NCBI GenBank assembly: GCA_031216915.1
Contig: CM062296.1
Coordinates: 799,137,022-799,201,021, forward strand
Length of the DNA stretch: 64,000 bases
Reading direction: 5' to 3'
From: Pictodentalium vernedei
Lineage: Eukaryota > Mollusca > Scaphopoda > Dentaliida > Dentaliidae
Positions 32,620-42,256 of this stretch are shown here, in pieces. Numbering within the stretch: position 1 is the stretch's first letter; each line of letters starts with the position of its first letter. The notes beneath the pieces were generated by a model, which ran no database searches, was not told the origin of the DNA, and saw only the letters and a list, made by a program, of their open reading frames with translations. A program made the position numbers and the translations under genes.

Positions 32620-35494
32620 TTATCGAGATCCAGACAAAAGCAGAATACGATTTCATCAGCCAATACATTGGTAGGATACCTGCCTCTGGAGACGCGGACG
32701 ATACCCCATTTCAACACCTCAGAGGGGAGTGTGCATATTACTGACCTGACGACCTTCGCTCTCTACAAAGTAACCTAAAGAATACATTCTCCCTCTTTCA
32801 TATACATTGTCAAAGTATCAATGCTCACTGGGACTCACAAAGTGAACGCATATTCAATATTCAGAAATCTGGTAACAACTTTGACATTATTGGATTAACT
32901 GACATTTACCAAATTCGGCAACCCACATCATATACCCTAAACGGATATCAACCACTTCTGTACAAATGTCGCCCTCCAGAAGACGATGGACGAGGTGGTA
33001 TCGGACTTTCCTTTAAAGAAGGCATCGATTTCAAAATTCGCGATGACCTGTCAATTTTTATTACCCACATTTTTGAATCCATCTTTATTGAAATAGAAAT
33101 CAATAAATCAAAAAGGGTTATTGGAATCATCTGCAGACCAAATACGCCTCCAAAGGCCGATATGGAAAATTTTCTTTCCAAAATAAACCTTATAACAGAT
33201 ATATTAATCCACGAAAATAAAATCTCCTATACGATGGGTGACTTCAACATTGACCCCCTGAATGTGGAATCGCACAGAAAAACTTCAGAATTTATTGATT
33301 TAATATTCAGTATAGGATTCATTCCTCTTATAACCAAACCAGCTAGGGTAACAAGTTATTCTGCAACCTTAATTGATCACATTTACTTCGGCAACATCAC
33401 ATCGACTTCTTCATCTAGCATAACCTTGACTGATGTAGTTGATCACTTTGACATTTTTTTATACAGAGAATAGGTTGTCAGCGAAAGACTCTTCAACCCC
33501 GAAATTTCAACGAAGGATTAACCCTGAAAGTATCGCTCAATCTCAGTCACTGTTGACTGAATGTGATCTTCCTTGCGCATGGATGTCATGGATATGAGTT
33601 GCCCTAACCTGGCCTATAATACTTTTATGGAAGTCTATCAAAGTGCCTTCGATGTAGCATTTCCCATAATCCAAATCCGCACCAGGGAAAGTAAAATTAA
33701 GGATCAGCTATGACGAATGACCTCTTAATCTCTTCAAAAAATAAAAGGAAATTCTGTCACAAAAAGTTGAAATCACCCACTGACCAAAATATTCAAAACT
33801 ATACAAATTGTTGTAGAATCTTCAACTGCATCAAGAAACAAAGTAAGGCAATCTATTATGAAACTATCCTGACGGAAAATAAGCACGACATGCACAAAAC
33901 TTGCAAAATCCTCAACGAAGTTAATAAAGAAAAACGCGTGCCCAAGCTCCCTTCCTTCTTTGTCCAAGACGACAAGGAAATCAAGGGCCCGTACGAAATT
34001 ACAACGGAATTTAATAATTTCTTTGTGAACATCGGAAGACTTACTAGTCAACATCTTAGTACAAGACATACTACATTCACAAACTACCTGAATAGTCAGT
34101 TTCCGAACAATTTTTTTGCAAAACCGACCTCTCCTTACAAAATAATTAATGTTATTAAATCAATGAAATCCAAAACAAGCCCTGACCGTGGCGGTAGCAA
34201 GTCAGATCTTATTAAACAAACTGTAAATTTTATAGCCCTACCATTAGCACACATAATGAATAATTCATTCAAAAACGGCACAGTGCCTGATAAAATGAAT
34301 ATCGCCAAAGTAATCCCCATTTTTAAATCTGGTGATGCACATAAATTCACAAATTACAGACCAATTAGTATCCTACCGACATTTTCGAAAGTTTTAGAGA
34401 AACTCATGTTGAAGAGACTCATTAGTTTTCTAGATCGCTTTAAAATATTGTATGAGCATCAATATGGATTTAGGAAAAACATTCCACAATTCACCCCGTT
34501 CTCCAGCTTTTGAAAGATATCGCTGCAGAAAACAATAAAACTACTAAAGATTCCACTTGGCGGTTTCCCTTGATTTGACAAAAGCATTTGATACCATAAA
34601 CCATGAAATTTTGTTACAGAAACTTGAGCACTGTGTAGTGAGAGGAATTACCAATAACTGGTTCAAAAACTATTTATCGGAGAGAAAACAATTTGTTTCT
34701 TATGGTGAAATCAGATTTGGTTCAAACTGATTGCGGCGTACCATATACAGGAGCGATCCTTTTCTTACTATATATTAATGATATTTTTAACTCAACTTCA
34801 CTGAACTTGTTATCATTCGCGGACGATACTATAGTGTACGCATCAAGTGCCTGCAAGAATAACTTAAAAACCTACATAAACAACGAATTGCAAAAAATAT
34901 CCAAATGGTGTTCTGCTAATCGTCTGGTCATAAACGCTAACAAAACTAGATATATATTAATTAACCAAGGCAGAAAAAAACAAAATTCACGCAACAGAGT
35001 GTCTATATCGACGACAAAGAAATAATTAGGGGACGCGTTGAAGAAAACGAAAAGTCCCTCAAATTTCTTTGCATCAACATTGATGAGAAGTTATCCTATA
35101 AAACACACATCACACAGATATGCTCAAAATTGCACGTGCAAATCTTGCCCTCAATAAAGTTAAAGCTATTCTTCCACACAATGCCTTGAGAACGCTTTAC
35201 TTCACGCTCGTACACAGTCACTTGCTTTGTGAGATTCAAATCTGGGGTAACACAAAAGCGATCAGCAGATTACTGTTAATGCAGAAAAAAACCCTACGAA
35301 TTATCAATAACAAAAAAGAACATTTATTGCCCATCCTGACCCGTTGTTCATTAAAGATCGTATCCTAAAGGTTAATGACTTATTTAAACTCCATGCTGCT
35401 CTGTTCATCTACGACTGGAAAACGTCTAATCTTCCAGCCTCATTTGACGATTTTGTCACCTATGTTAGTACACAGACCCACAGAAACACTAGAT
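32620..35494 (+). mobile_element. Jockey/CR1-superclade LINE, copy 2
   Basis: It starts inside the N-terminal lead (IQTKAEYDFISQYIGRI) and runs through endonuclease and reverse transcriptase to a C-terminal region absent from copy 1. That region includes LMQKKTLRIINNKKEH and, in another frame, FIKDRILKVNDLFKLH and DDFVTYVSTQTHRNTR. The endonuclease is best seen at 33162-33473 (TMGDFNIDPLN, TSYSATLIDHIYF). Stops and frameshifts split the protein into at least five frames. There is no poly-A tail or target duplication at its end. Confidence 0.8.
33710..35368 (+). pseudogene. LINE reverse transcriptase, copy 2, split
   Basis: Three frames (33710-34513, 34693-35025, 35120-35368) hold the linker and palm N-terminal half, the FADDTIVY half, and the thumb/C-terminal part. 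Motifs match copy 1: NYRPISILPTFSKVLEKLM, GVPYTGAILFLLYINDI and LLSFADDTIVYASS. A frameshift near 34490 separates the first two frames and further shifts separate the last. It is inactive as written. Confidence 0.75.
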
Positions 35495-36125
35495 AGCCTT
35501 TAATTATTTAAGGAATACTTTTTCCTGGCATTTATTCTCTCCGTTGTGATGTGCAACCTCCACAAAACCAATGTCAGCAGGTCAATCTTTTTGGGCGATA
35601 TATGATTTTTGATATATTGTCTTACAAATAAATAAGAGTGAACGTTTAGCAAATGTACTATGAAGCTGATAGTAAACAGAAAACAGCCATCTTCATCCAT
35701 CTTGGAAAGGTAAGCAGTGTCAGTCTAAGATGAAAATCGGAGCGTGTTTTACCCATATACTGCAAGTCTTTATTATTTGAGATATCTAGTGATTTTTTCA
35801 GACAACTCTTTTCCTCTTTGAATGTGATAAAACTCATACAGTGGTGATCACATTAAAAGGACGTGTCATCAAGTGTACATAATATTTGAATCCGATGACT
35901 ATCAAAATAATAGGTCACATTTTCTTTCTATGTGGCTGATGTATTTAAATGTGATTTATTTGCACGCTTAAACCCTACCGCTTGAAATAACATGTATTCA
36001 GACCACGTTTCTTGATCATATCTGAGTTGTTCTTGGATTGAGTCGATTTCAACATAATGCTACTTGTACTGAGTGGAACGCTGTCATAGAATACTACTCA
36101 CGAAGAGAAACCAAGATATTTTATC
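35495..36125. other. non-coding flank left of Polinton copy B
   Basis: No gene, repeat or domain recognised. A minus-strand frame at 35500-35700 begins MDEDGCFLF but has no partner exons or family. Confidence 0.5.
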
Positions 36126-36131
36126 CAGAGT
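36126..36131 (+). repeat. hexamer CAGAGT flanking Polinton copy B
   Basis: It is the exact reverse complement of the hexamer outside copy A (14418-14423). Confidence 0.6.
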
Positions 36132-36812
36132 AGTAGGTAATAAATGAGAGATAACTACCATTTTTGTACATGTACGTGTACAAACTACGTTTACCAACGT
36201 GGGATTCAGTGTTAAATCGCACGCTTGTTCACAAAAATGTTCAATGGTCTTTGAATCCCCTGTTTTTTTTGTGACTCCTAGATCGCACTATTAACGTTCA
36301 AATACTCGTGGTAAACGTTGAATGTCACGCGTTTTTCAAAAAAGGTGAAATTGTGCATTTACACTTTTTTTTTCACGTTAAAAATTTTTGTCAACGTTCC
36401 CATTGCAGATCAGACCATCGATCCATCGTTGGTGAACGCGAGCACAATTCTGGGCTAGCATAAAAAAAAAGTTTGTAGATTCTAGACCAGTGGTCGAGAA
36501 TGCTCAATTGTTTTGAGGCGGTGGGTTTTTCCCATTTGTGACGTCATTAGGGGAATTCCCATAGTGGGATTTTCCAAACTCAGCTAATTAACCAATCAGA
36601 TTGCTTGATTCTCCGCTAATTGACCAATCAGATTGCTCGATTCTCATAAACTTGATCATACAGAGTTATCTCCCCTCGTCGTGGGGTGGGGGAATACCCG
36701 GATTTTTTTTTCCAAAAAAAAAACCAGACAACTGTTGAACGCTTCCATTTCTGACGTGAGTGGGGGAATACCCGAGGAAATAAATAAAAAAAGTGATCGA
36801 TATATATAGGAG
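36132..36812 (+). repeat. Polinton terminal repeat (copy B)
   Basis: It begins AGTAGGTAATAAATGAGAG and ends at the AT-rich tract with GATCGATATATATAGGAGAG. Differences from the copy A repeat are scattered single bases and homopolymer lengths. Confidence 0.9.
36539..36646 (+). promoter_or_regulatory. CRE, two kappaB-like sites and two CCAAT boxes (copy B)
   Basis: TGACGTCA 36539-36546, GGGGAATTCCC 36550-36560, GGGATTTTCC 36566-36575, and 32-bp CCAAT units from 36583 to 36646. All are unchanged relative to copy A, whereas a base right next to the CRE differs between the copies. Confidence 0.6.
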
Positions 36813-36889
36813 AGAAAAAAAATATATAAATAATAGTTATTTAGAAAAATAAATATATCAAATCGAATAGATAATAAAAAACGTAAATC

Positions 36890-37264
36890 ATGTGCGCTTC
36901 CCGGACTATTAGAGCGAGGATTCTTTTAAACATGCTGATGAGAGCATACGCAATCTGCGTGAACGAAGAACTACGTCCCATCTTGTTAGAACGATGCGTA
37001 GGATGTCGGGATCATCTAGACTTCGATCACGAGAATCATTCGTGTCTGACGATGGAAAGGGGAGATATGGTCGTCAAGTATTTCGAACCGGCGTTCGAAC
37101 GCGTTAGATTCAACGATGTGATCACGCTTTGGAAGAGATTAGTCTTCTGTAAGAATCAAGACAAGCCTACAGTTTCGGAAGAACTGAAATTGGCGCGTAG
37201 AAGTCTGACTTTAGAAGACAAGGGATGCATCAAGAAATTATTGCTGAATGAAGCATACGTCTAA
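36890..37264 (+). CDS. 124-residue Cys/His protein, first gene inside the terminal repeat
   Basis: The frame looks whole. A Cys/His cluster CVGCRDHLDFDHENHSC (residues about 35-52) could bind zinc; similar 'C-GC-DH...H-C' clusters recur in short Polinton proteins of other invertebrates. N-terminal helices (RARILLNMLMRAYAICVNEE) and a C-terminal Leu/Lys-rich helix surround it. No function is known to me. It lies about 70 bp after the terminal repeat, so the repeat probably supplies its promoter. An accessory or regulatory role is possible. Confidence 0.6.
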   Translation: MCASRTIRARILLNMLMRAYAICVNEELRPILLERCVGCRDHLDFDHENHSCLTMERGDMVVKYFEPAFERVRFNDVITLWKRLVFCKNQDKPTVSEELKLARRSLTLEDKGCIKKLLLNEAYV

Positions 37265-37360
37265 GTTTTTGTCGTTGATATAAAATAAGGGAGAATAGAA
37301 AATAAAAATAAATACACACATAAAATTTTTTATCTAATATTGGAAAGAAAAAATACAAAA

Positions 37361-38023
37361 ATGAGAACCAGAAATAAATTGTATCCGACGTTAGTGGACG
37401 ACGAGGATGAGAAGCCGATCGACGTTTTGCTGACGGCACCGTCGCTAGAAGAAAGAGAAAGAGGAGAGAGGTATCGCATCGATCAAATCAATAGAATCCA
37501 AGAGTATCTAACTCGAGAGAGAGATTCTCGTCGTTCTCGCAAGAAGAAGTATTCGCGTTTCGTGAAATTCGTCAACGCGATCGACACGACACTCATCACG
37601 ATTTCCATGGGTTTACACGCGGCCGGCATCGGATTGTTGTCGACCGCGGTCGGCATTCCGATCGTGTTGACCGTAGAAGGAGTGGCTCTCGCCGCCGGAT
37701 TGTTTAGCACTCTCGGAAACTTTTTGAGTAGGAAATTATATCTGAAGGCAAGGAAACACGACAAGATTCGCGTCTTGGCCGACTCCAAGATCGACACGAT
37801 ATCCGAAATGATCTCTATGGCGTTGAAAGACGGTAGGATATCGGACGGAGAATACTTCGCGATATTGAGCGAGAAAACGAAATACGATGCCATGAAAGAA
37901 GCCGTGAGAATCAAGACTCGTCAGGTCATCAAGGAAGAGATGAAGGATTCTCTCGTGGCAAAGGGGAGGAAAGAGGCCAGGGAGGAATTCAGTAAGATGA
38001 TAGAACTCAAGAGCAGCGATTGA
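37361..38023 (+). CDS. membrane-spanning virion-type protein, 220 residues
   Basis: I take the ATG at 37361 (MRTRNKLYPTLVDDED); frame upstream of it has no ATG. After a charged N-terminal region there is a long hydrophobic part (GIGLLSTAVGIPIVLTVEGV, about residues 90-125), enough for one or two membrane passes. A conserved helical domain follows, with KHDKIRVLADSKIDTISEMI, SMALKDGRISDGEYFAIL and a basic coiled tail. The 'KH-KI-LA-SK-..IS..L.DG.IS..EF' pattern is common in Polinton-linked proteins of invertebrates; role unknown, perhaps a minor virion or entry protein. Confidence 0.65.
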   Translation: MRTRNKLYPTLVDDEDEKPIDVLLTAPSLEERERGERYRIDQINRIQEYLTRERDSRRSRKKKYSRFVKFVNAIDTTLITISMGLHAAGIGLLSTAVGIPIVLTVEGVALAAGLFSTLGNFLSRKLYLKARKHDKIRVLADSKIDTISEMISMALKDGRISDGEYFAILSEKTKYDAMKEAVRIKTRQVIKEEMKDSLVAKGRKEAREEFSKMIELKSSD

Positions 38024-38113
38024 AAAAAAAAATATATATATAAGAACAGAATTAATTAATTATTAAATTTATATATAAAATAAAAAAAAATTAATTTAAA
38101 TAACTCTAAACAA

Positions 38114-38684
38114 ATGTATTGCGTAAAGTGTAAGAGAGTTACCGAGACGAGTAATTCTAGAGAAGTGCGACCTAAAAACGACAGACAGATGCTTCGCGGA
38201 ATTTGCGACGTGTGTGGTTCTATCAAGACTAGATTCGTCAAAAAAAAAGAACGCGAGCAAAGGTAAAGGCATCGTGAATAAAATGATCAATAATCTACCT
38301 TTCGAAATGCATCTGCCCGGTCACAGTTTCACTGGACCCGGAACGAAATTGAACAAGAGACTCAACGCCGATCTGACACCCAAATCTTGGAGCAAACCTG
38401 TGAATAGGGTGGACGCGGCCGCGTATGATCACGATCTGTGCTACGCCGGACATCCCGACACCAAGACTCGCAACGACGTCTGCGATAAAAACATGTTGGG
38501 GAAATTGAGAGGCATATCGAATCCGACCAGGAGAGAGAAGATAGAACGTTCGCTGGTCGGCAATCTGATCGCTGCGAAACGTCGATTCGGATGGGGCGTT
38601 AAAAAAATGCGCATCGGAAAAGAAGAAAAAACGATTATTGACGAGCGAATTGGCCGAGGAGTTACACAAACCCATGGTGCGTAA
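38114..38684 (+). pseudogene. zinc-ribbon plus phospholipase A2-like protein
   Basis: The N-terminus MYCVKCRRVTETSNS ... GICDVCGSIKTRFVK is a two-pair zinc ribbon (DUF5679-type). It is followed by the PLA2-like part: LPGHSFTGPGTKL (calcium loop) and VDAAAYDHDLCYAG with the HD catalytic pair, then DKNMLGKL and REKIERSL. This resembles the parvovirus VP1 PLA2 used in endosome escape and is a known Polinton gene. The locus is broken, about one break. It overlaps the integrase start. Confidence 0.8.
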
Positions 38685-39441
38685 ATTTCGAAAGAGAAGG
38701 GTGTTTGTGAAGGGTCTGGATGATATTTGGTCTGCCGACTTGGTCGACATGAGATCGTTTTCGAGGTGGAACGAGGGCGTCAAATATCTATTGACGGTCA
38801 TCGACGTGTTTTCCAAATACGGTTGGATCAGAGCTTTGAAGAATAAATCGGGACCTTGCGTCGCCGAAACTCTGAAGAGCGTGTTCGACTCGTCTTCTCG
38901 AAAACCGAGAAAATTGTGGGTGGATAAGGGAAAGGAATTCTACAACAAGCACGTTCATCGATTGGTCGACCTCTACTTGATCGAAAACGAAGAGAAAGCC
39001 AGCGTGGTGGAACGTTGGAATCGAACGATGAAGGAAAAGATGCACAGATACTTCACGGCGAATTCGACCAAGAAATACATACACGCTCTGAACGGTCTGG
39101 TCAAAGATTACAACAACACGCGACACAGATCGATCAAGATGACTCCCGCGGAAGCTAGCGATCCTCGAAACGAAAAACAGGTCTACGCGAATCTATATCC
39201 TGAGAGATCTAAGATCAGGAAGAAGTCTAGAACGCCGAAATTTGCGGTTGGTGATCGAGTGAGAATTTACGCTTATAAGAAGCACTTCGAAAAGGGTAAT
39301 ACTCCTCGATGGACCTCGGAAATCTTCGTGATAATCAAAATATTTCACACCGATTCGGTGACTTACGAAATCGAAGCTTTGGATGGAGAAGAGATCATCG
39401 GAAAGTTTTACGAACAACAATTACAGAAGACAAAGTTTTGA
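38638..39441 (+). CDS. retroviral-type integrase (rve fold)
   Basis: The open frame has 267 codons. Catalytic core: first Asp in IWSADLVDM (residue about 37), second Asp in LWVDKGKEFYN (about 99), Glu in VVERWNRTMKEKMHRYF (about 131). This is the D,D,E pattern. YNNTRHRSIKMTPAEA closes the core, and a C-terminal SH3/chromo-like domain follows (FAVGDRVRIYAYKK ... RWTSEIFVI). The first in-frame ATG is at 38674, but family similarity (ELAEELHKP) starts before it, so the true start is unclear. It inserts the element with 6-bp target duplications. Confidence 0.93.
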   Translation: MTSELAEELHKPMVRKFRKRRVFVKGLDDIWSADLVDMRSFSRWNEGVKYLLTVIDVFSKYGWIRALKNKSGPCVAETLKSVFDSSSRKPRKLWVDKGKEFYNKHVHRLVDLYLIENEEKASVVERWNRTMKEKMHRYFTANSTKKYIHALNGLVKDYNNTRHRSIKMTPAEASDPRNEKQVYANLYPERSKIRKKSRTPKFAVGDRVRIYAYKKHFEKGNTPRWTSEIFVIIKIFHTDSVTYEIEALDGEEIIGKFYEQQLQKTKF

Positions 39442-39603
39442 TAAAGGAAACAATTTTTTTTTTATTTACTCTCTTTAACATTTTCTTGTTTACACACATA
39501 TATATAAGAGACAAAAAAAAAAATAATAATAAATAATTAAAAACTATTTTTTAGATAAAGAAAGCAAGTTAATTAATGAACAAAAAACTAAAAATCCTTT
39601 AAA

Positions 39604-40878
39604 ATGACAAATATACTAGATATAGCACAAAGCATAATGAAAGATGAAAGTATTCAAGAATATGAGGTTCACGAATACGAACCGGTAACCGGAACGAGTT
39701 TGAACAATGCGGCAGAGATAAGAATCAACGTCGAAACTCAAGATCTATTCATTCATCCTAGCGAGAGTTACATAGTGGTGCAGGGACGTCTCACCAAGGA
39801 AGATGGGAGCGATTACGCCGACGACGACACGGTTACTCTAGCCAATAATGGCATCATGCATCTATTCAGTAACATAAAATACATGCTATCCGGACAAGAG
39901 ATAGAATCTGTGTTTCATCCCGGTCAGGCCACCACGATGTTCGGACTCTTGACGTATCCTGATGATTTTTCGAAATCCAGAGGACTTAATCAGTTGTGGG
40001 TGAAAGACACCGTCGGCCCTGCTAGCGCCGGCGCCGCCTTGATATTCGACTACGTCGACAAGACTTCCAGACCTAAAGGAACGTTTTCGTTCAGGATACC
40101 TTTGAAACACATCTTCGGATTTGCGGACGATTACAACAAGATCATGTACAGATTCAAACACAATCTGACGTTGATTCGAAAAGGAGACGACGACGCAATA
40201 GTGAGACTCACTGCGACCAATGCGGGTAAGATAACTCTGCACAAGATATCGTGGTTCGTTCCGCACGTGGAGCCTTCGATCGTGGAGACAGCGCGTCTCT
40301 ACAAGATTATAGAATCCAAGAGTAAATTACCCGTGGGATTTAGAATGAGACAGTGCGACAGGGCTAGCATTCCTCCCTCCACGAATCACTTCGATTGGAG
40401 ATTGACGGTGAAATCCGCTTCCGAGAGACCGCGTTTTATCGTGGTTGCGTTTCAGACCGATAGGGACGGGTCTCAGGAAAAGAATGCGTCGCTGTTCGAT
40501 CACTGCCATTTGAGAAACATGCAAGTGTTTCTGAATGCCACGAGATATCCAGCAATCGATTACAATGCGTCATTTGACAAGAACGACTTCTGTAGACTGT
40601 ACGGCGACGCCGCTGATTTTAGAAAGAAGTATCATGGTCTAGACGAATTGATGAGCAACCCTAACATATCTCCCGGCGAATACAAGTCGATGTATCCCAT
40701 GTTCGTATTCGACGTCAGTAAACAGAGTGAACGACTCAAGAGTAGCGTCTTAGACATTCAGATCAAAATGCAATTCGATAGGAACGTTCTGAGCAAAACC
40801 GAAGCCTTCGCCCTGGTCCTGGCGGACAGAGAATTACAATTCGAATCGGACGGAAATAAGATGTCGATCATTCGATGA
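39604..40878 (+). CDS. major capsid protein (double jelly-roll)
   Basis: The 424 codons look whole. Typical Polinton capsid traits: an N-terminal EYEVHEYEPVTGTSLNNAAE, strand-rich ESYIVVQGRLTKEDG, NGIMHLFSNIKYMLSGQEIE near residue 80 (a well-conserved block), FRIPLKHIFGFADDYNKI near 165, RPRFIVVAFQTDRDG near 280, and MYPMFVFDVSKQSERLKSSV near 370. It forms hexon-like trimers in the family. It sits downstream of integrase and upstream of the TFIIS-like gene on the plus strand. Confidence 0.93.
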   Translation: MTNILDIAQSIMKDESIQEYEVHEYEPVTGTSLNNAAEIRINVETQDLFIHPSESYIVVQGRLTKEDGSDYADDDTVTLANNGIMHLFSNIKYMLSGQEIESVFHPGQATTMFGLLTYPDDFSKSRGLNQLWVKDTVGPASAGAALIFDYVDKTSRPKGTFSFRIPLKHIFGFADDYNKIMYRFKHNLTLIRKGDDDAIVRLTATNAGKITLHKISWFVPHVEPSIVETARLYKIIESKSKLPVGFRMRQCDRASIPPSTNHFDWRLTVKSASERPRFIVVAFQTDRDGSQEKNASLFDHCHLRNMQVFLNATRYPAIDYNASFDKNDFCRLYGDAADFRKKYHGLDELMSNPNISPGEYKSMYPMFVFDVSKQSERLKSSVLDIQIKMQFDRNVLSKTEAFALVLADRELQFESDGNKMSIIR

Positions 40879-40885
40879 GAGACGA

Positions 40886-41302
40886 GTGTGTGAAAAAAAA
40901 TTAATAAACGTTAAAAATGTGGATGTAAGATTAATTAAAAACCAAAATCTCGAAAACAAAATGGATGTTTTTGACACGAAAACAACAAATAGTCTGTTCA
41001 GAAAAGATTACTACGATGTTAAAAAAAAATACTTGGAAAAATGGATTCAAATTGAATATGAAGAACGTAACACAAAAAAAGGATGGAATAGTTGTGATTT
41101 TGACGAATATCGTTTAAAAGAAAAAGAAGAGTTTGATCTCATAAGATCTAACGGAGAAATTATAAAAAATACAATTTTAAAATGTCGCAAATGTAAGAAA
41201 CATCAAATAAAAATCGAATCTCAACAAACTAGATCTGGTGATGAACCAACAACCGTATTCGCAAAGTGTATAAAATGTAATCATAAATGGATAGAAAATT
41301 AA
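40886..41302 (+). CDS. TFIIS-type zinc-ribbon protein
   Basis: The frame has 138 codons; a start at 40961 (MDVFDTKTTN) is as likely as 40886. The C-terminal 40 residues are a textbook TFIIS domain III: CRKC, a spacer, QTRSGDEPTTVFAKC, IKC and a closing W. The acidic DE pair that reaches the RNA polymerase active site is present. The N-terminal part is helical and charged and could be a reduced TFIIS domain II. In the family it rescues stalled RNA polymerase by transcript cleavage. It starts 8 bp after the capsid gene. I know TFIIS homologues from large DNA viruses but not as a standard Polinton gene. Confidence 0.85.
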   Translation: MCEKKLINVKNVDVRLIKNQNLENKMDVFDTKTTNSLFRKDYYDVKKKYLEKWIQIEYEERNTKKGWNSCDFDEYRLKEKEEFDLIRSNGEIIKNTILKCRKCKKHQIKIESQQTRSGDEPTTVFAKCIKCNHKWIEN

Positions 41303-41613
41303 AAAAGGATGCAATTTTAATCATCGTCATAAGTGACAAAATTCTTTTACTAAAGAAAAAAAAACATTTCAGATCGAATACTTTTCTGGAGATTGATATA
41401 TTAGTGGCATCGTTTATTTGGTATTTTTTCTTTCGCGATTTTGGATTATATTTTTGAGGTTTTTTTTACTTATTTTTGCATCATTAAAAAAAAATAACGC
41501 AAAAAAATCGTAAAAAAAAAATAAATTCGTTTTTAATGATATTTTTTTAACAAAAAAAAAAAGTTTCATCCGAGAAAAAAAATCATCTTTTTTCGACATT
41601 CTCGACGTACAAA

Positions 41614-42175
41614 ATGTTACAATTCGTAAGTAGTCACGTAGAAAACGAAATAAACATTCCATTTTCGCGTTTGAAAAAAAAGGATTTTTACGATTATGTT
41701 CTGAATTATTTAAAAGATCGCGTGCTATTCACTCAAGAGAAACAAAAAGGATATTTCGTGACGAAGATATTAAAACTCGAACAGATCTTACATTGTTCGA
41801 TCCTGTGCGATCATCTCTCCGTTTCCGTCAGATGTTCCATCCTGTTTTGCAAGCCAAAAAAAAAACAAAAAAAAAGATGTGGAAAAATGGTTAGATAAAC
41901 AGCGGAATAGACGGTTGGAAATGAAAAGAATGAGACACTTTCCACCGTCACCACTACCTTCTGAAGAGAATGGTAATGATGCGAGTGTTACCAAGAGATG
42001 CACAACATTCGTTCATAATTATGATTCGGATAAACAAAAATGTTGTTATAAAAACGTATCATATCACAAAAAAAAGAAAAAAAGAAAAGAAGAATCGACG
42101 CTGAAATTTGAGAAAAAAGGAAACGTTATTATAATATATGGTAATAGTGAAGAAGAAGGAAAACAAAAAAAATGA
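41614..42175 (+). pseudogene. basic protein locus, unknown
   Basis: Two overlapping forward frames carry a helical N-terminal part (LKKKDFYDYVLNYLKD) with several Cys, and a very lysine-rich tail (SYHKKKKKRKEES). I do not recognise it. It ends at the third convergent hairpin, facing the fibre gene. It looks like one gene that is broken about once, but two small genes are possible. Confidence 0.35.
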
Positions 42176-42195
42176 GATCTAAACATGATCTCATT
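42171..42195. terminator. convergent-end hairpin, copy 3 of 3
   Basis: AATGAGATC, loop TAAACAT, GATCTCATT, then ACTTTTTTTT. It lies between the 3' end of the basic gene and the 3' end of the minus-strand fibre gene. Stem, loop length and T-tract match the two hairpins in copy A, although the surrounding sequence is unrelated. Confidence 0.55.
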
Positions 42196-42256
42196 ACTTT
42201 TTTTTGTTTTTTAATAATCACACATTATTTTTTTTAATTCATTATTTTCCACGCGT

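Larger units (their letters stand above)
27012..35288 (+). repeat. 8.4-kb direct duplication, copy 2
   Basis: It is colinear with 1-8459. Its LINE continues past the break point to about 35494, so copy 2 keeps the natural LINE sequence there and copy 1 is the one cut. It lacks the 45-bp tandem and about 128 bp at the LINE 5' edge. Its gene-free left part (27012-31450) has the same decayed frames, such as 27888-28097 and 29771-30109, with no domain recognised. Confidence 0.9.
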
